Part shown: positions 1 through 11,388 of the stretch, piece by piece
Layout: every line of letters begins with the position of its first letter
How positions within the stretch are numbered: position 1 is the stretch's first letter
Origin: Amaranthus tricolor
Lineage: Eukaryota > Streptophyta > Magnoliopsida > Caryophyllales > Amaranthaceae
Assembly (NCBI RefSeq): GCF_026212465.1
Contig: NC_080056.1
Span: 10,218,392-10,282,391, forward strand
Direction of reading: 5' to 3'
DNA length: 64,000 bases
Translations under genes and position numbers: made by a program
Notes under the pieces: model-generated
Told to the model about the DNA's origin: nothing
Databases searched by the model: none
The model's input: only the letters and a program-made list of their open reading frames with translations

Positions 1-1904
1 GCACCATTGAATAAATCGAAGAGTTAAAGAAAAAGTGGTTATGCGATCGAAAATATTGAAAGAATTGGCAATCATAGGTAATTTTGTGATAAATTGGGTA
101 TCATGTTATTGTAGGTATTTTAATATGAGTATTAGTTAGAAAAATTAGTATAAATAAAGAATGTGGGAGTAGAGAAAGATATCAGATATATTATATTCAG
201 ATTTTATGGGTTTTATACTTGTGTCTTAGGGACGTTGGAAGCCTCTAGAAAGCTTACGCATCTTGTTTCAAGCTATTGCATCAATAAACTCTACAATTCT
301 ATTTTGGTCTTATTTACATTTTTGTATTCTTCTAATCTTCACAACAATGGCAGAATTAGTCTATTACGGATTTCTACCATTGATGCTCCATAGTTTGCAA
401 AAAAGGATGAACAACAGAAGGCCAAAAAGTGGAAAAAGAACTGAAGGGTTCAAAAGTGTATAAGAATGCACATCCATCCTCTCTTCTAAGGTTTTTTTGA
501 GAAGACCAATTTTAATTACCTAATTGGCTATATTCAACAAATATTAGTCTCATGCTCTTTTCTTTTTCTGTTTGCCTTTTCTTTTTTCTATTCTTATTCC
601 TTCTTATTTTTCATTTTTTCACTTATTTTTCAATCTTTTTGTTTTACTTTTAGTAATCAACCCAAACTGTACCTTGATACGAAATGAATCAATCCAGTGC
701 CACAAAAATTCAAAACCAATTTCTTTTCGATCTAACCTTAGATTTGAAAATTGACGAAATACATCCTCGGGGTTGGATCATTCCTTAATCCGAGAAACAT
801 TGGTGGGAGCCACTTAAGTGGCATTGAGGCTTTGTAATGTGTATATATCTCAACCTTAAACCCTGAATCAATGTCGATTCTGAGATTATAAAACTGATAA
901 TTGTTAATGTTTGTTAAGCCTTATCCTAGATGCCTACATCTCCTTATCATGCATAAGAGGCTGTAAATTCAAGTATATCAAAGGGCAAAGGGCATTATTG
1001 TCTAAGCAACAAAATAAGCTTCTAGATAATATACTTTTTGTTATGTTACAATTAGTGCTCAAGTAATGTTTGTTATTTCTTCTAGTTTATTAGGAGGGAA
1101 TCTTTATGGTTAGACTAAGATTATTAGGAGGGAATCTTTATGGTTAGACTAAGTGAAGTACTAGGTAAGCTAAGGAGTAAGGGATGTTGGAGTGATTAGG
1201 CATGTTGAGTTTTATAATGAAATAATACTTGCGCTACACATAAAGCTCATCCATCATCTTTTGTGTAATACAACATCCACCACTATTTTTGCTTTACGAT
1301 TGCAATACCCTTATTCTATGCAATGCTCTTTTGTCTAACCAATTCGTAACCCCTTCAAACAACCTCTCACCACCATGGAAATTACCTGTTCATTACATTC
1401 CACCTCATGTAAACAAAGTTTTTAGTGAGCAATAGTTAATACATAAACCTTGATGGAAAACTCTTAATTCTTTATAAATTTGTAGTAGTGAACTTTATTT
1501 GGCTTTTAGTTTTCTTTCTCTTGCTTTTTTGTTCGGAAAGTATATTAGTGTAACCTAGTTGGTAATTCTTTTCTTTTAAATACCCATATGACTGTCTTAA
1601 TATGAACTCTTCCAATTTTTATCTACTGCTCGATGCCTGTAGCTTCTCATCCACAATAAAGATAATTTTCTTTGTTCTCTTTGCTTAGGATTTCGGCAAA
1701 TGATGCCAATATGTGATTTCATTGATTGACTTTTGACCTTTTGTTGTTGTTTGTCTTTTTTAGTTATTAAAGCAATTATTCTTCTATTTCTTTTTGTCTT
1801 GAATTCTTGGGTTCTTATTTCCAGTTGATTCCAATTTTGAGTTAAGGTATCAGTTATTACTGGATTTTCAATTCTTCCTTATTTTTGTGCTACCAAATTC
1901 TCAG
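1..1904 (+). other. Intron or upstream non-coding DNA of the UQCC1-like gene
   Basis: No exon could be recognised here. The first recognisable exon starts right after a polypyrimidine-rich stretch ending in CAG at 1902-1904, so this stretch is most simply an intron whose 5' exon lies outside the window. The stretch is AT-rich, with T-rich runs around 545-660 and 1500-1900, and every frame is broken by stops. Short open frames at 163-463 and 572-754 resemble nothing known. A 34-bp tandem duplication (1089-1156) is the only structure seen. Confidence 0.5.
1089..1156 (+). repeat. Two-copy 34-bp tandem duplication
   Basis: The unit beginning ATTAGGAGGGAATCTTTATG occurs at 1089 and again at 1123 with no visible mismatch. 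A perfect direct duplication inside an otherwise unstructured intron suggests a recent slippage or repair event. Confidence 0.85.
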
Positions 1905-4900
1905 GTTAATTTGTTATTGACCAAGTGGATGAAAGATTTGGAGAAAATATTCTATGGAAACCTAGTTGCATATGATGCAGCCTTACTGCCAGAAGCTGGA
2001 AAAGATGCTCTTTCCAATGTCCTATGGAGGTATTGCCTAAATTAGGAGTAATGTTTATAGTGTTTCTGTTAGTGTTTTCAATTATGTTTATGTTCATCCA
2101 GTTTCTAACTTTCTTCAACTAATTTGTTGTGCATGAAATAAGCTCGCCATGATTTCTTCATCACCTTTCAAAAACTTGTGTCATTGATTATATAGTATTC
2201 TTTTGGCTGCTCAAAACTATGATCAAAATGTTTGTGCTCGAGGCAACACTTATAAAGGAAAAGTATCACTTTTGGTCCTTTGGAAATTATCATTATGACA
2301 CTCATACAAATGAAGGTTGGAAAAGGGATTTAAACTTGAAGAAATTTTTATCTTGGTCGATAAAGAGTAGGTAGGCTGGAAAGACTATAGGAGATATGTA
2401 GAGAGAGTATGGAGACAAATGAACTAGATGAGTTGTGGTGCTTTGATTTAGCTATTTTTGGCATTGATTTGCTTACTTCAATGTTGACTTTCATGATCAT
2501 TCTACAAGTTGTAGTTTCTTGTTTGATTCATCTCGTCCTTATCAAAGTTGCTCTTTGACTTTGTTGCTTTAAATGATTTTACAGCTATTTGTATTTGGGT
2601 GAGGAATATGTCTATGCAGACTCTGGGTTGTTCATGGTTCCCAATATGTGTTGCTTTGTCGGATTCTTGCATGGTTAAACTAAACAGATTGGCCCAAAAA
2701 ATTTATGGGTAGTGAGGGTTATAATCTTTAGGCTTCAAGAATTGGAGTACAGTTTTGATGGGATTGATTTACGTCTCTTATGGTCGTAAATATGAAGATC
2801 AAGGTCCCTTATTTGGAGGGGAAACTTGCACTCTTCTTAATTAGGGCTAAGCCCCAGGCGTAATAGTTACCTTTACCACTCCTAGAGTTCATGATTTGGT
2901 GCTTTTTATACCAGTTGGTTGCAGACATGAAAGATAAGTGTGGAGCGTTGCTTGGCCTGTTGGCTTTTGACCAAGTTTTATGTGATTGTTCTTCCAAATT
3001 TGGGATTCTCAAGGCTCATGATAAATGGCAAGGCATTTGAAGGATCCACTTTTGAGCCCAATAATTAGGGTATGAATATTCCTAGTCTTAAAGATAGTCT
3101 TGTGGAGAAGTCTTAAGTTTAGACTAATCAATAAAATGTACCATTATAAAAAGGGTCTTAATTGGAGTTTTTGATATTTAATACTCTCTTTAAGACTCAT
3201 GTGAGCCCTTTTTACAAAGCAAAGGCCAATCATGTTATCACACTAACATTTACATAAAAAAATACTGTTTTTTAAAAAATGTTTTTAGAGTATGAAGTGA
3301 ATCATGGGATAAAGTGTAAAACTAGGAAGAGTCTTGTATGAGTCTAAATATTGAAAAGTGAATAAAAGTTAGTGAAAATCTGATATGACAAAGTTTGAAG
3401 ATTGTGGTTTGAGTGTGGATATTCATACCCTAAGATGAAGCAGTTGGCACTTGGTCCTTGGAGTTGTTCATGGCATTTGAGTGTTGTGTATTTCATTGAC
3501 TTCTAATATACTAATCTAAGGTGGTCTAGAGGCTTTAGGAAACTTTGTACTTTTGCTAGACGGCCAAGTCTATTGTTGTAGATTGGAGAATTAATCTTGA
3601 AGATCTATCAGGAGCCTAGTGTAGAGCTCTCATTTCTCAACCTTTAGCTTAAAAGCTTGATACTTGTGAGGGGACAAATATCAAACTTCTTGAGACCTGA
3701 GGTGATATTTGAGAAACTAGAAAGTACTTCTCAAGAAGTGACTTTATTATATTTGATTATGCATAAACATTGCTTCTATTCAGCAAATACTTTGATCCTT
3801 TCTTATCTAGATTGCTCGACTCGGTTCTTTTATATAAATCTCTCTCAATTAAAAACATTTGTGTCATGGAGTCTTACAACTCTTGACCTCATCTTTTCTC
3901 TCCTTTTAAACACAATTCAGTACTAGTAGTCTAAATTGTTTGTTGACTTCTGATTAAATGTTTCTAGATATTCTTATTCAATTATATTTTTATTTCAAGT
4001 ATTTGGCTATGCTGACTAGAACATTTACATAGGTGATTTGGGAGGTTATATTTAACCCTATGCACCTTTGTCTCCCAATCATTTTTGTTTAGTTGCGCAA
4101 GACTGTAGGAGCAAAGGCTTTAAGGAAATTAATGAACTATTTAAATTAAAGCCACATATCCAACATAGAGTATAAATTATATTCATTGAAGAAAGTAAGT
4201 AAATATCTGTTGTACCAACTTTTACCAACGAGTTTTCACTTGTCCACGTACTAGTTTGTTGTCTTCTTTTTATCTAAGCAACAACTATTTGCTGAAGTTT
4301 TAATCAAAAAAATCGGGTAAGGCGAAATGGTAACCTCGTGAGGTTATCTATAATAATGCTCTTATTCCTAGACATTTATTTTTTGACACAGCAACATTTG
4401 GTAGTTCTAAAACATTATGATTTTCTGTATAAATTCTGGCTATTTCATGATGCAGGAATGTGTTTTCTGAGGATGGTGAATCAGAACCAAGTGATGCTGC
4501 TAAGCATCTTGTTCAGGTGTGTTTGCATCATTGAAATTTACTCTAATTTTCTTATTGCCATGTGATTCAGAGTACGATTACTCTAGATGTCTAATCATAC
4601 ATACTAATAAAGATGTAAAATTCCAAATGTTAGATCTCATGGAACAATATTATTGGTGGACCATTGCTTACGTGGCAACTGAAATATAATGCAACAAGCT
4701 CACAAAATTTGTCTATATCATATCATATTTAGTAATAAAGATGTGAAATTCCACATGTTACATTCTAAGAGTCCCTCATAGGTGGACCATTGCTTACATG
4801 ACAGTTGAAATATAACAGCCAATAAGCATGTCAAAATCTGTGATAAGTATAAAAAAACATAAGAATATACTAAATATAATCTAGTAAATAAATGCTATAG

Positions 4901-6339
4901 TCTAGAAATGATAACTCAAATACAAACTTAGCTGTAAGAAAATTTATTTAAGTCAGTTTTCGACTTGAGAAAACATGTATTTATGTATACTATTTGTGGT
5001 AAAAATATCGAGACTAAAACCAGTAACTAATTAGTATTAGTATTAAGAAAATTTTATTTAAGATATACTTTGACGTTAGTAATTATAATTATGTCAAATA
5101 ATTGCAATATAAATTTGTAGTAATTCATACCTTAAAACTCTGAATAATTCTACGATTTATATTTTACTGATGCTGTTACTGATGTTATGCTTGCACCTGC
5201 TGCTCGTTTTCACCCCTCAAATTCCCTCTGGCAGTGCCTCTTTTCTCAGATTGTCATTGCTCCATAATTCATATCCACTTTTTGCTGTGTTGTTTCCTGT
5301 TAGAAACAGAATCCCCTTGAATAGTGTTATATATCCACGAGGCCTTTTTGAAGGGTCGCCATTAGGAAGTTGACAAGTGAACTTGTGCTCTTTTAGGGAA
5401 ATTGAATAATTTTGTAAAGGACAAGAGTCAAAGTCTTGACATTTTCAATTTCGTTTCTTATCGTTATTGCTAATTTTTATGGGGTTTTTTTTACTGTCAC
5501 AGACTATGGCTCGATATGTTTCCCGTGAAATAAATTGTCTCTCCTTGACTGGTAAGTGGCTCGTATCACTGCTCTAAATATTTGGATTCTTTCACCATAA
5601 CGCTGTTGTTTTGTGGTATTCAACCAATATGTTTAGAATATTGTTAGTTTTCATCAATAGTTGAACCTAAACTTAAGCTCCTGCTTAATGGGAAGCTAAT
5701 GAATCTAGGACTGTAGGGAAATCGGTCAATCATTGTGCTAAAATTCTATTTGTATTATTCTCCATGAGTTAGAGAACTTGATATTTTCTGTGTGGTAGGA
5801 AGTGCTCAAAGTCACAATCTGCAAAATGCTGTTAATAAGTAATCATTACTTGCTCCTCTTTGTACTCTGCCTTGCTTTTCTGTGCCTTTTAGTTTGTATC
5901 GAAGTAGCATTGCTTTGTGACCAAGGTCGTAAATGGAACCTTGTTCTTAACCCATCCTTTGCTGTTGTTACTTGGTATTGTATTTTGACGGTTTTTTTTG
6001 TGTCTCCCCAGTGGTCATTTAGATGTGTGCCAGTTGATGCTTCTGTTCTTGCTCTATATTTACATCTTCTAACTCATTTTTGAGGGTGTTGACGTGCTGT
6101 GGCCCCATTTCAGATTATCTTCTCTTATTAATGAACTGTTATGAGGCCCGAGAGTGTTAATGTCTAAAGCACCATTTTTATACTCGTTGATTTTGAAGTA
6201 TTTCTGGCATGTTGCTTCTTATGGTAGCAGTGTCTTTGACAATTTGTGGTTACACATTGCAGATAAAGAAGCCATGTTCTCTGGAAACTTTATGTTCACC
6301 TCACTAGAGAATCCAGCCTCCATTGCAAGGAAACCATGA
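1905..6339 (+). CDS. UQCC1: Ubiquinol-cytochrome c chaperone (UQCC1/CBP3 family), C-terminal four exons
   Basis: The exons are 1905-2029, 4456-4516, 5503-5551 and 6263-6339, ending in TGA at 6337-6339. All junctions have GT donors and AG acceptors, and phases agree: codon AGG is split 2+1 at the first intron, the second junction is in phase 0, and GAT is split 1+2 at the third. The product runs from VNLLLTKWMKDLEKIFYG through LPEAGKDALSNVLWRNVFSE and TMARYVSREINCLSLTDKEA to MFSGNFMFTSLENP, about 102 residues. This is the C-terminal part of the conserved chaperone domain. Family members are mitochondrial factors needed for cytochrome b translation or assembly into complex III. The N-terminal exons, with any mitochondrial targeting peptide, precede the window. 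No stop or frameshift was seen, so this is probably the end of a functional gene. UQCC1 is the animal name for the family. Family assignment is from recognition of the protein, not a search. Confidence 0.85.
4605..4830 (+). repeat. Imperfect ~128-bp tandem duplication in intron 2
   Basis: The segment starting TAATAAAGATGTAAAATTCC at 4605 recurs at 4733 with substitutions and small gaps. Both halves share a GGTGGACCATTGCTTAC block. It lies in the intron between the second and third recognised exons of the chaperone gene. No coding potential was seen. Confidence 0.7.
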
Positions 6340-6735
6340 CGATGAGATTGATATTAAGTTTTTGGTGCTAGCCAGATGATAATGTAGGTTTTCTCTAATG
6401 ATATTGTTCCGTAAATAAAAACCATTAAAAAAAGAAATATTTTTTTTTTGTCATTTTTCTGGTTATAGTAGAGTCTAGTAAATGTGAAGCAGTTGTTCTT
6501 TGAACTCGATCAATTTTCATTGATGCCTCCAGCTTTAGCTAGGCAGTTGAAATTATCAAGTTGGTTTTATGTTTTATGTATCATCATCATTATCCTACCC
6601 AGTGTATTCCGCTTATAGCTAAACTATGGACATGATCTGGGCAGGGAAGGACAGCGGCAACTCATACCCATAAAGGAGATGATTTATATATACTTTGATT
6701 AATTTATTGAATTTTTTTTTTAAATTTCGCGCGGG
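6340..6735 (+). other. Probable 3' UTR and downstream flank of the chaperone gene
   Basis: Non-coding sequence follows the TGA at 6337-6339. A potential polyadenylation signal, AATAAA, lies at about 6413, roughly 75 bp past the stop. An A/T run follows. Transcript ends cannot be fixed from sequence alone. Confidence 0.4.
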
Positions 6736-6963
6736 TCAGTTTTTGGATTGATCAAGGTAAAATAGTGAAATACTATCAGTTCCCACTTCCCAGTGTGTAA
6801 CAGTGCCTAAAGCTTCACTTCTGGCTTTGGGACATTCTTCAATTGTATCGATCCATGGATGTATTCTGTTTTGAGCATATGAATATATATCATCCTCTAT
6901 GCAACTAAGATCATTTAATACTGTTTTGCACGTTTTCCACTGACCACATTCATCCCCATACAT
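6736..6963 (-). other. Unidentified 75-codon open frame, possibly a degraded coding fragment
   Basis: This ATG-started frame on the minus strand has a fairly protein-like composition for this AT-rich locus: Cys and Trp near the N-terminus, a WIDTIEECPKARSEALG segment, and TDSISLFYL near the end. I do not recognise it. No motif, signal peptide or membrane segment is evident, and no neighbouring exon was found. It could be chance, or a relic of a transposon or gene fragment. Confidence 0.2.
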
Positions 6964-7479
6964 ATTCCGCTTTGCTGCTAATATATATGTCGATGCTCAA
7001 CTATATTTTGATTTATAGTTAAAAATGATTATTAAAAATATTATTTTTTAATTTTAATAGATGAAGTCAAACACGTTTTATTTACACCTCAAACTTAATA
7101 AAGTACAGGTATTGTTGATAATCAGTTTTCCAAAGTGTATTATTGCAAATTTTTAGAATCACACGATCTTATGAGTGGATTCTACCGATTTTAATCTTAT
7201 CCTATTATTGATTCTAGGTTGAATTTTAATCCTAACAATCTTAGTCTTATAACAAATTATATTTTATTATACTGGTTAATGAGGCATGTGTTATACATGT
7301 GCTCCCCTAAATATTTCAATTTCAATTAAAACTTAAAATAAATCAAAATATTATACCTAAACCAGTTGAAGTAATCGAATTGAAGTTTTGAAAGATGAGA
7401 CTTAAATGATTTTGGTTGATGGCGTAGCAAAGAAAACATGATGTGGCTCAAAGCAAAGTTGCTAAAACTAAAATAAATT
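6964..7479. other. AT-rich intergenic stretch
   Basis: I see no gene, repeat array or element terminus here. It separates the chaperone gene from the transposon cluster that starts near 7480. Confidence 0.4.
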
Positions 7480-7832
7480 TTTCTACAATAAAATTAACGT
7501 TTTTTATATAAGATTTAGTAGCATTTAAAAAATATCACTCATGTATTTTTAGTGTAATAAATATTGATTTTTAATGTTTTACTATTAAGTGATTTAGGGA
7601 TATTTTATTTGGCGTTTAGTGACATATGTAATTGTTACTTTAGTCTATAGTGACATTTATGAGAGATATCACTAGAACCTATGTCGCGAAAAACTTTAGT
7701 ATGATTTTTTTATTATGATGCTAAAGGGTTCAATAAATGTCACTAAATTCACTGTCATTAAGAAATTTAAAAGTGACATTTAAATTAAATGTCACTAATT
7801 ATGTTTCACTAAAAGTAAATTATGATGTAGTG
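7480..7832. mobile_element. Probable CACTA-type end fragment
   Basis: The right edge, 7820-7832, reads TTATGATGTAGTG, which on the other strand begins CACTACATCATAA, a CACTA-like terminus. The preceding 300 bp hold several copies of AGTGACAT and its complement, such as AATGTCAC, as expected for CACTA subterminal repeats. No matching left end was found, so the element is truncated and its left limit is a guess. Confidence 0.45.
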
Positions 7833-7947
7833 ACTATTGAATTGATGTAATATTGGTAGCTTATGAACACTACAAAAAAAAGACACAATTCCGACCATCC
7901 AAAATAGTCGGAAATCAGTTGGTATAGAGCTATACCGACTGATTTCC

Positions 7948-7957
7948 AATTATTATT

Positions 7958-7989
<32 letters not shown>

Positions 7990-8745
7990 TTGTAGTAGTA
8001 GTAGTGCATTATTAGTCATATTAGTGTATTATTACTCGTATTAGTTTATTATTAGTTGTATTAGTGTACTATTAGTCGTATTAGTGTACTATTAGTATTT
8101 TTATTAGTTGCATTAGTATATTATTACTTGTATTAATATATTATTACTTGTATTAATATATTATTACTCGTATTAGTTGTATTTGTATATTATTAGTTGT
8201 ATAGGTATACTACTACTCGTATTAGTGCATTATTAGTACTTTATTAGTCGTATTAGTCGTATTAATGCATTATTAGTCGTATTAGTGTTTACTCAAAAAA
8301 AAGTCGTATTAGTGTAGTACTAATATATTATTAGTATGTAATCAGTTGTATTAATGCATTATTAGTCGTATTAGTGTATTATTAGTTTAATTAGTGTTTA
8401 CTCAGTTATTTAGTCGTATCAGTGCATTATTAGTCGTATTAGTGTTTACTCAAAAAAAAAAAATATTGTATTAGTGTAGTATTAGTCGTATTAGTGTATT
8501 ATTAGTAGTATTAGTATTTAATTAGTCGTATTAGTGTAGTATTAATAGTACTATTAGTTGTATTAGTATATTATTGTTGGTATAATATATTATTACTCGT
8601 ATTAGTTGTATTTGTGTATTATTATATTACTATTAGTTGTATAAGTATATTACTACTCGTATTAGTGTATTATTAGTACTTTATTAGTTATTTAGTCGTA
8701 TTAGTGCATTATTAGTCGTATTATTTTATTATTAGATAAATGTCT
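7948..8745 (+). repeat. ATC microsatellite and degenerate TATTAGTCG minisatellite
   Basis: The array starts with an (ATC)n run at about 7957-7989 and a short GTA run. It then continues for ~750 bp as imperfect copies of phrases such as TATTAGTCGTATTAGTG alternating with TATTAT, with unit variants ending in TTACTCG or TTAGTTG. It lies entirely inside the CACTA element. The basic period looks like 9-20 bp with nested higher-order repetition. Confidence 0.75.
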
Positions 8746-8965
8746 ATATACTTATAACAATGTCTATATACTTATAACAATGTCTTTATACTTATAAAAA
8801 TGTCTTTAAAGTAGTATTTACTCTAATTGAGACAATATCACTTGCTTCTCGAGATCTTGATTACACAATGTAACTATAATTTATTAAAAATTTAATTTTC
8901 ATACTCTAAATAAAATATTATCAAAGTCTAAATTAATCACATTTCAAATAAAAAAACTCTAAATA

Positions 8966-8970
8966 TTAGT

Positions 8971-9010
<40 letters not shown>
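8966..9010 (+). repeat. (TTA)n trinucleotide microsatellite
   Basis: An uninterrupted run of about 14 TTA/ATT units follows ATTAGTGTATT. It sits in the same CACTA interior as the larger minisatellite and probably arose by expansion of that repeat's own TATTAT phrase. Confidence 0.85.
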
Positions 9011-9012
<2 letters not shown>

Positions 9013-9423
9013 TACTTAGTGAATTATTAGTATTTTATTAGTTATTTAGCTTGTAGTTAATTGTATTAATTTATTATTAGTCGTATTAATATATTGTTAG
9101 TTGCATTATTAGTGCTTTTTATTAATCGTATTTGGTAGAATTGGTCGATTTTACGATACAATTTTATGATTCAATTTTGATATTTAAAGTATCAATCCTA
9201 TATTATTAATTAGCTATATTACTTTATAAGTATTAGTCGTATTATTTTAGTATATGAAATATTACTTGTATTATTAATTAAATTAAATGCTTATTAATTA
9301 AAAATAAATAAAAAAAACTTATTGATTAATTCATAAGCATTCACAGTTAATTGTATCACAAATTTGGTCAACTACATTTTATGAAATGCAACTTAAAATA
9401 TAAAAATTTAAAATATAAAAACA

Positions 9424-9745
9424 TTATACACAAGGCGACCGCATGGCTATGAACAAAGTTGGTCGCCAGACATGTCAGACGGCGACGAAAGTAGTGGTCG
9501 CCAAGAGCTTTCCTTTATGGTCGCCTGTTTTGCTTTATGGCGATGGGTGCTTTCGTCGCCTGCTTGTCGCCAGGTCTTCGATTTAAGTTGGCGACGGACG
9601 GGCGTCCATTTGGGGCTTAGCGACGAAGGAAATAGCGACCACCGCCTATCCCGTCGCCCGGCTGTCGCCAACCCTACTTTTTGACTATTTAGCTATCGAA
9701 AGGCGATGAAACGGTCTGTCGCCAATTTGATAGTTTTTTGTAGTG
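9424..9745. mobile_element. Nested CACTA end with GTCGC/GCGAC subterminal repeats
   Basis: This GC-rich island has about twenty occurrences of GGCGAC, GTCGCC and close variants in both orientations. It ends at 9745 in TAGTTTTTTGTAGTG, whose complement is CACTACAAAAAACTA, a CACTA terminus. The repeat motif and base composition differ from the surrounding element (CCGACT), so this is the end of a different CACTA family inserted within it. No matching left terminus was found, so it is truncated. Two overlapping open frames here (9447-9671 and 9472-9684) are products of the repeat composition. Confidence 0.55.
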
Positions 9746-9973
9746 ATTCCACTAATCAATGTGAAATAATTAATATGAAAATGAAAATTTTGTTTCCGAT
9801 TAGTGGGAAAATTCATTTTTTTGAATTTAAAATTCCGACCAAATATTGATTCAACAATAATTTAGTCAGAAATTCTGACTAACACCTATAAGTCGGAAAT
9901 TCAGTCGGAAATTTCCGACTGTTTGGATTAGTCGGTGAGTATAGTCTGATAAGTTATTTTTTTTTTAGTGGAA

Positions 9974-10488
9974 TTGACTTTGTTTATACAAATAAAATTT
10001 CGTATATTTCTTTAATATGTAAATTTAGAACTTAATAATGTGACCAATTTGTAAAAGTAAACTAAAATGTAGTATTTCAAGGTTATTTACCGTGAAAAAC
10101 CAAATTATATAATGGATGTCAGAATGAAACAAACTTCTTGTGAGTTGAGAAAATAAATAAAATCAGGTATTAAATAGCTAATGAGACCATTATAAAATTA
10201 AGATTACTCAATATGGAAGCAATATACCGTTATGTTATGAAATGCGAGTAATAGCAAGTCTTAAAAAAAGTTTTATAGAATAATATTATATTGTTGTATT
10301 TTAATCTATAATAATACTAATGAGTCAAAAACGTTTGAACATTAAATGTAAAATATCTTATTTATCCATATTTTCTTTCTTTAAAACACTGTAACATTCA
10401 CCATTTTAATTCATTTTCATTTGTTTCATCCATCCTCTTCACTTCATTCTCACTCATTTCCTTAAACCATAAGCACGAGTATAAACAT
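9974..10488. other. AT-rich spacer between transposons
   Basis: No gene or element structure was recognised. It runs from the CACTA target-site duplication to the 9-bp duplication of the Pack-MULE. Confidence 0.4.
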
Positions 10489-10497
10489 AATAGTCCC

Positions 10498-11388
10498 TTG
10501 CACTAAAACGGACACGGATACGGACACTGACACGACACGGGTACGAGAAAACGCCAACTTAAAAATGGCGGACACGGGGACACGAAAATGGTAATATAAT
10601 AAATATATCAAATTAAAGATAATTTTACAATCTTTATTAATTTAATCCAGACAAAACCATTCAAATTCAAAAAATTCCCAGAAATATCCACATTAAATTT
10701 AAAAATCCCAACTTCGCTAACAATTCATACTAAAATTTCCTTTCTAGAAAAAATTACCTCAAATTCCCCACAAAATTAAGTGATTCTTATTCTTCAAATT
10801 TTGTTCTTCTAACATCAAAACTGCAAACCATTTTTTCTGGAAAAATATCAGAAGATTTTGAAGATTATTCAAAATCAAAAAAGAAAAAAAAAATGATTTC
10901 TTCTCCATTAAAGGGAATAAACCCAGAAATTACCAACAGATCAAGAAGAAAAAAGAAGAGATTAAGTAAGAGTTTATCTGACCTTGAATTTGAAAAACTT
11001 AAAGGGTTTATGGATTTGGGTTTTGTTTTTTCTGAAGAAGATAGAGATTCAAGGTTGGTTTCAATTATTTTTGGGTTGCAAAAATTAGGAAAAAATGATG
11101 ATAAAATTGAAAATAATGATAATAAATGTGGTAATAATTCATCAATATCAAGACCATATCTATCAGAAACATGGGAAGTAAAGAAAGGAAAATAGTTTTT
11201 ATTAAAAAAACGTGTCTTTGACTGCTTGCCGTGTCCCTTGCCGTGTCCTTACCGTGTCCGCGTGTCCGAAAAATATTAAAATATTGGACACTTCATTTGG
11301 CGTGTCGGACATGGATTTTCGCGTGTCCGTGTCCGACACGTGTCCGACACGGGACACGCCAGTTCAGGGAAGTGTCCGTGTATTCCAG
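10498..11388 (+). mobile_element. Pack-MULE-like element (891 bp) carrying a DUF1685 gene fragment
   Basis: The 9-bp sequence AATAGTCCC flanks the element at 10489-10497 and 11389-11397, the TSD length typical of Mutator-like elements. The ends are inverted: the left begins TTGCACTAAAACGGACACGG, and the right complements to CTGGAATACACGGACACTTC. Both arms are built largely from short GGACACG/CGTGTCC repeats, about 90 bp on the left and 180 bp on the right. Between the arms lies an AT-rich leader and a 303-bp open frame recognisable as a DUF1685 protein fragment. No transposase is present, so movement would need an enzyme in trans. Structure and TSD are seen; the Pack-MULE classification is inferred. 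Confidence 0.78.
10893..11195 (+). CDS. Captured DUF1685 protein fragment (100 aa)
   Basis: ATG at 10893 opens an uninterrupted frame to TAG at 11193-11195. The product has a basic N-terminus (residues ~15-25, RSRRKKKRLSKS), then the DUF1685 core SLSDLEFEKLKGFMDLGF (residues ~26-45), then VFSEEDRDSRLVSI and, near the C-terminus, ISRPYLSETWEV. This order matches plant DUF1685 proteins of unknown function. The middle is Asn-rich and low-complexity. Full-length relatives are usually longer, so this is a piece. It lies between the inverted GGACACG arms of a MULE-like element, which argues for gene capture rather than a resident gene. Whether it is expressed is unknown. The 5' flank is AT-rich, and a poly-A run directly precedes the ATG. 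Confidence 0.7.
   Translation: MISSPLKGINPEITNRSRRKKKRLSKSLSDLEFEKLKGFMDLGFVFSEEDRDSRLVSIIFGLQKLGKNDDKIENNDNKCGNNSSISRPYLSETWEVKKGK

Larger units (their letters stand above)
7868..9970. mobile_element. Non-autonomous CACTA transposon (2,103 bp) with 3-bp TSD
   Basis: The left end, at 7868, reads CACTACAAAAAAAAGACACA. The right end, 9961-9970, complements to CACTA followed by A residues. The flanks carry the 3-bp duplication GAA at 7865-7867 and 9971-9973, the size expected for CACTA (En/Spm) elements. Subterminal repeats of the CCGACT/AGTCGG type cluster just inside both ends: TAGTCGGAAATCAG on the left, and AGTCGGAAATT and TTTCCGACTG on the right. No transposase is encoded. The interior is low-complexity, with a minisatellite at 7948-8745 and a TTA run near 8970. 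A second CACTA end has apparently inserted at 9424-9745. Confidence 0.8.

Noticed and set aside
7948..8745. Regularly repeated array that might suggest CRISPR or a satellite
   Set aside because: No constant repeat with unique spacers. It is a degenerate minisatellite inside a transposon, in a plant nuclear context.
9447..9684. Overlapping open frames on both strands in a GC-rich island
   Set aside because: They follow from the GTCGC/GCGAC subterminal repeats of a CACTA end; no protein similarity recognised.
10893..11195. DUF1685 frame as an ordinary resident gene
   Set aside because: It is short and enclosed by inverted arms with a 9-bp TSD, so gene capture is the better reading.
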